Below are positions 4,030 to 5,148 of a DNA stretch of 5,148 bases, piece after piece. Every line of letters begins with the position of its first letter. The stretch's first letter is position 1. The notes below the pieces were generated by a model. It saw nothing but the letters and a program-made list of their open reading frames with translations. It had not been told where the DNA came from and ran no database searches. The DNA is from Chitinophagaceae bacterium (GTDB taxonomy: Bacteria; Bacteroidota; Bacteroidia; Chitinophagales; Chitinophagaceae), in NCBI GenBank assembly GCA_025455205.1, contig JALOMZ010000367.1, forward strand, positions 1 through 5,148, given 5' to 3'. The position numbers and the translations under genes are program-made.

Positions 4030-5001
4030 ATGTCCTTATCCCCCTGTGCCCGAGGCCCGTTGCTGACCATTCTCTTATCCGCCCTGCTCCTCTCCTGCGG
4101 CCAGCCGGAGAAGAAAAGCATGAAGGGCGACGAGGAAGTGACCATGGAAGATTTTGTGGCTTTTTTTGACGACCGGCCCCTGCCCTTTGCCTTTACCGAC
4201 ACGCTCATGAAGAAAAAGGGCAACGACAGCCTGCGTATTGATTATTCTGTATTCCAGAAATTTCTGGGTGACACCATTTTCCGAAAGGAATACCGCAAGG
4301 AGAAACCCAGGATCTATGCGTTGGGCAAATTCAGGAATGGCGAACAGGAAACCTACCTGATGATACGCACCAAAGGCTCGCAGGATGCAGTGTACCTGCT
4401 GGCCATAGATAAAGACCTCAACCCCAAAGCCAGCCTGGTGCTGATGGCAGGCAAGGGACCCGCCGCCGAAACCAACCTGGTAAATATTGACAAACGTTAT
4501 ACCATCACCACCGTGGATGAATACAAGAAACCTGATGGCAGCCCGGCCGCATATTCCACCGTGTATGCCTACAACACGGCTGGGCTGTTCATGGTGATCC
4601 TGAACGACGGTTTGAAAAAGGGGGAAGAAATGGAAATCATCAACCCCATTGACACCCTTCCGGCCAGTCATGCCCTGTCGGGCGATTACACGCGTGACAA
4701 GAAGAATTTCGTGAGCATCAGGGATGGCGACACCCCCGACAAGATGAAGTTCTTCATCCACATGGAAAAGAACAAAAGTTGCCAGGCAGAACTTAAGGGA
4801 GAGGCCCGCTGGATAAAGAAAGACAACGCCATATTCGACTCCAACACAGATGGCTGCAAGATCGGCTTCCGCTTTTCCGGCCGAACCGTGTACATCACCG
4901 AACTTGAGGGCTGCGGCAGCCGGCGCCCCATGGAATGCAGTTTCAACGCCTCCTATACCCGCATCAAGGCCAGCAAACCAAAGGCAGACAAAAAGAAATA
5001 A
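4030..5001 (+). CDS. Putative lipoprotein of unknown function with a four-cysteine C-terminal domain
   Basis: A 323-residue protein I cannot assign to a characterised family. Residues 1-22 are a hydrophobic signal sequence ending in the lipobox LLSC, with C23 as the lipidation site. The following GQPEKK lacks an obvious surface-export signal, so an envelope location, periplasmic side or surface, is open. Residues 35-215 are soluble and mixed, with hydrophobic beta-like strands such as YLLAIDKDL and LFMVILNDG. Residues about 245-312 look like a separate small domain with C251, C276, C295 and C303, which could form two disulfides in the periplasm, around DGCKIGFRF and ELEGCGSRRPMEC. The tail is lysine-rich. 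The ATG at 4030 is the only start that keeps the signal peptide whole. It is divergent from the metalloregulator operon and followed 13 bp later by a RidA-family gene. A metal link is possible only through the shared intergenic region. Confidence 0.85.
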   Translation: MSLSPCARGPLLTILLSALLLSCGQPEKKSMKGDEEVTMEDFVAFFDDRPLPFAFTDTLMKKKGNDSLRIDYSVFQKFLGDTIFRKEYRKEKPRIYALGKFRNGEQETYLMIRTKGSQDAVYLLAIDKDLNPKASLVLMAGKGPAAETNLVNIDKRYTITTVDEYKKPDGSPAAYSTVYAYNTAGLFMVILNDGLKKGEEMEIINPIDTLPASHALSGDYTRDKKNFVSIRDGDTPDKMKFFIHMEKNKSCQAELKGEARWIKKDNAIFDSNTDGCKIGFRFSGRTVYITELEGCGSRRPMECSFNASYTRIKASKPKADKKK

Positions 5002-5014
5002 AAAGCTGACTATC

Positions 5015-5148
5015 ATGGAAAGGATCAATATCAGCAGTGGCGCCAAATGGGAAGATATAGTAGGTTATTCGCGGGCCGTGCGCGCAGGCAATATGGTGGA
5101 AGTGGCAGGCACCACTGCCGTGATGAACGGAGCTGTTGTAGGCCCGGG
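5015..5148 (+). CDS. RidA/YjgF/YER057c-family protein, 5' part only
   Basis: The open frame starts at the ATG at 5015, 13 bp after the lipoprotein stop, and continues past the window end, giving 44 codons. The start MERINISSGAKWEDIVGYSR followed by AVRAGNMVEVAGTTAV fits the N-terminal beta strands of the RidA family. In that family, archetypal members hydrolyse reactive enamine/imine intermediates from pyridoxal-phosphate enzymes. The catalytic arginine and the C-terminal half lie outside the window, so I cannot say whether this is a deaminase-competent RidA or one of the other subfamilies. The short spacing suggests cotranscription with the lipoprotein gene. Confidence 0.85.
   Translation, partial: MERINISSGAKWEDIVGYSRAVRAGNMVEVAGTTAVMNGAVVGP

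Noticed and set aside
4075..5046. 323-codon open frame antisense to the lipoprotein gene
   Set aside because: Shadow frame; the plus frame has the signal peptide, lipobox and cysteine module.

Overview
The window looks like chromosomal DNA of a Bacteroidota bacterium, probably of the Chitinophagaceae type. Three things point there: promoter boxes of the Bacteroidota form TAnnTTTG in front of several genes, a lipoprotein of the kind common in that phylum, and the gene families present. GC content looks to be in the mid-50s percent by eye. I did no database search, so the taxonomy is inference.

Layout from left to right. Positions 1-311 (minus) hold the C-terminal part of an RNHCP-domain zinc protein. 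It runs off the window and lacks its N-terminus. Positions 154-1848 (minus) hold glutaminyl-tRNA synthetase (glnS), intact through both class I signatures. Its last ~36 residues are missing because the frame changes abruptly into the RNHCP gene near position 300. This is either a real deletion or an assembly/cloning chimera. Positions 1849-2021 are the glnS leader and promoter, including a strong hairpin.

Positions 2022-2495 are the most interesting part. A promoter, a tRNA-Gly(CCC) gene with encoded CCA, a tandem array of 90-bp units and a rho-independent terminator follow one another on the minus strand. Each unit carries the last 30 nt of the tRNA, split at the T-stem/T-loop boundary by a 59-nt insert that can fold into two hairpins. 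Stems are conserved between units while loops vary. The arrangement recalls the tRNA-tail repeats (rtT RNA) behind tyrT in Escherichia coli, but sequence and unit length differ.

Positions 2487-3972 (minus) form a two-gene metal homeostasis operon: a DtxR/MntR-type metalloregulator followed 4 bp later by a ZIP-family metal transporter. Two related 16-bp palindromes in the 57-bp divergent intergenic region overlap the operon's promoter and are probable operators for the regulator. On the plus strand, a lipoprotein of unknown function (4030-5001) is followed 13 bp later by the start of a RidA/YjgF-family gene (5015 to the window end), probably in one operon.
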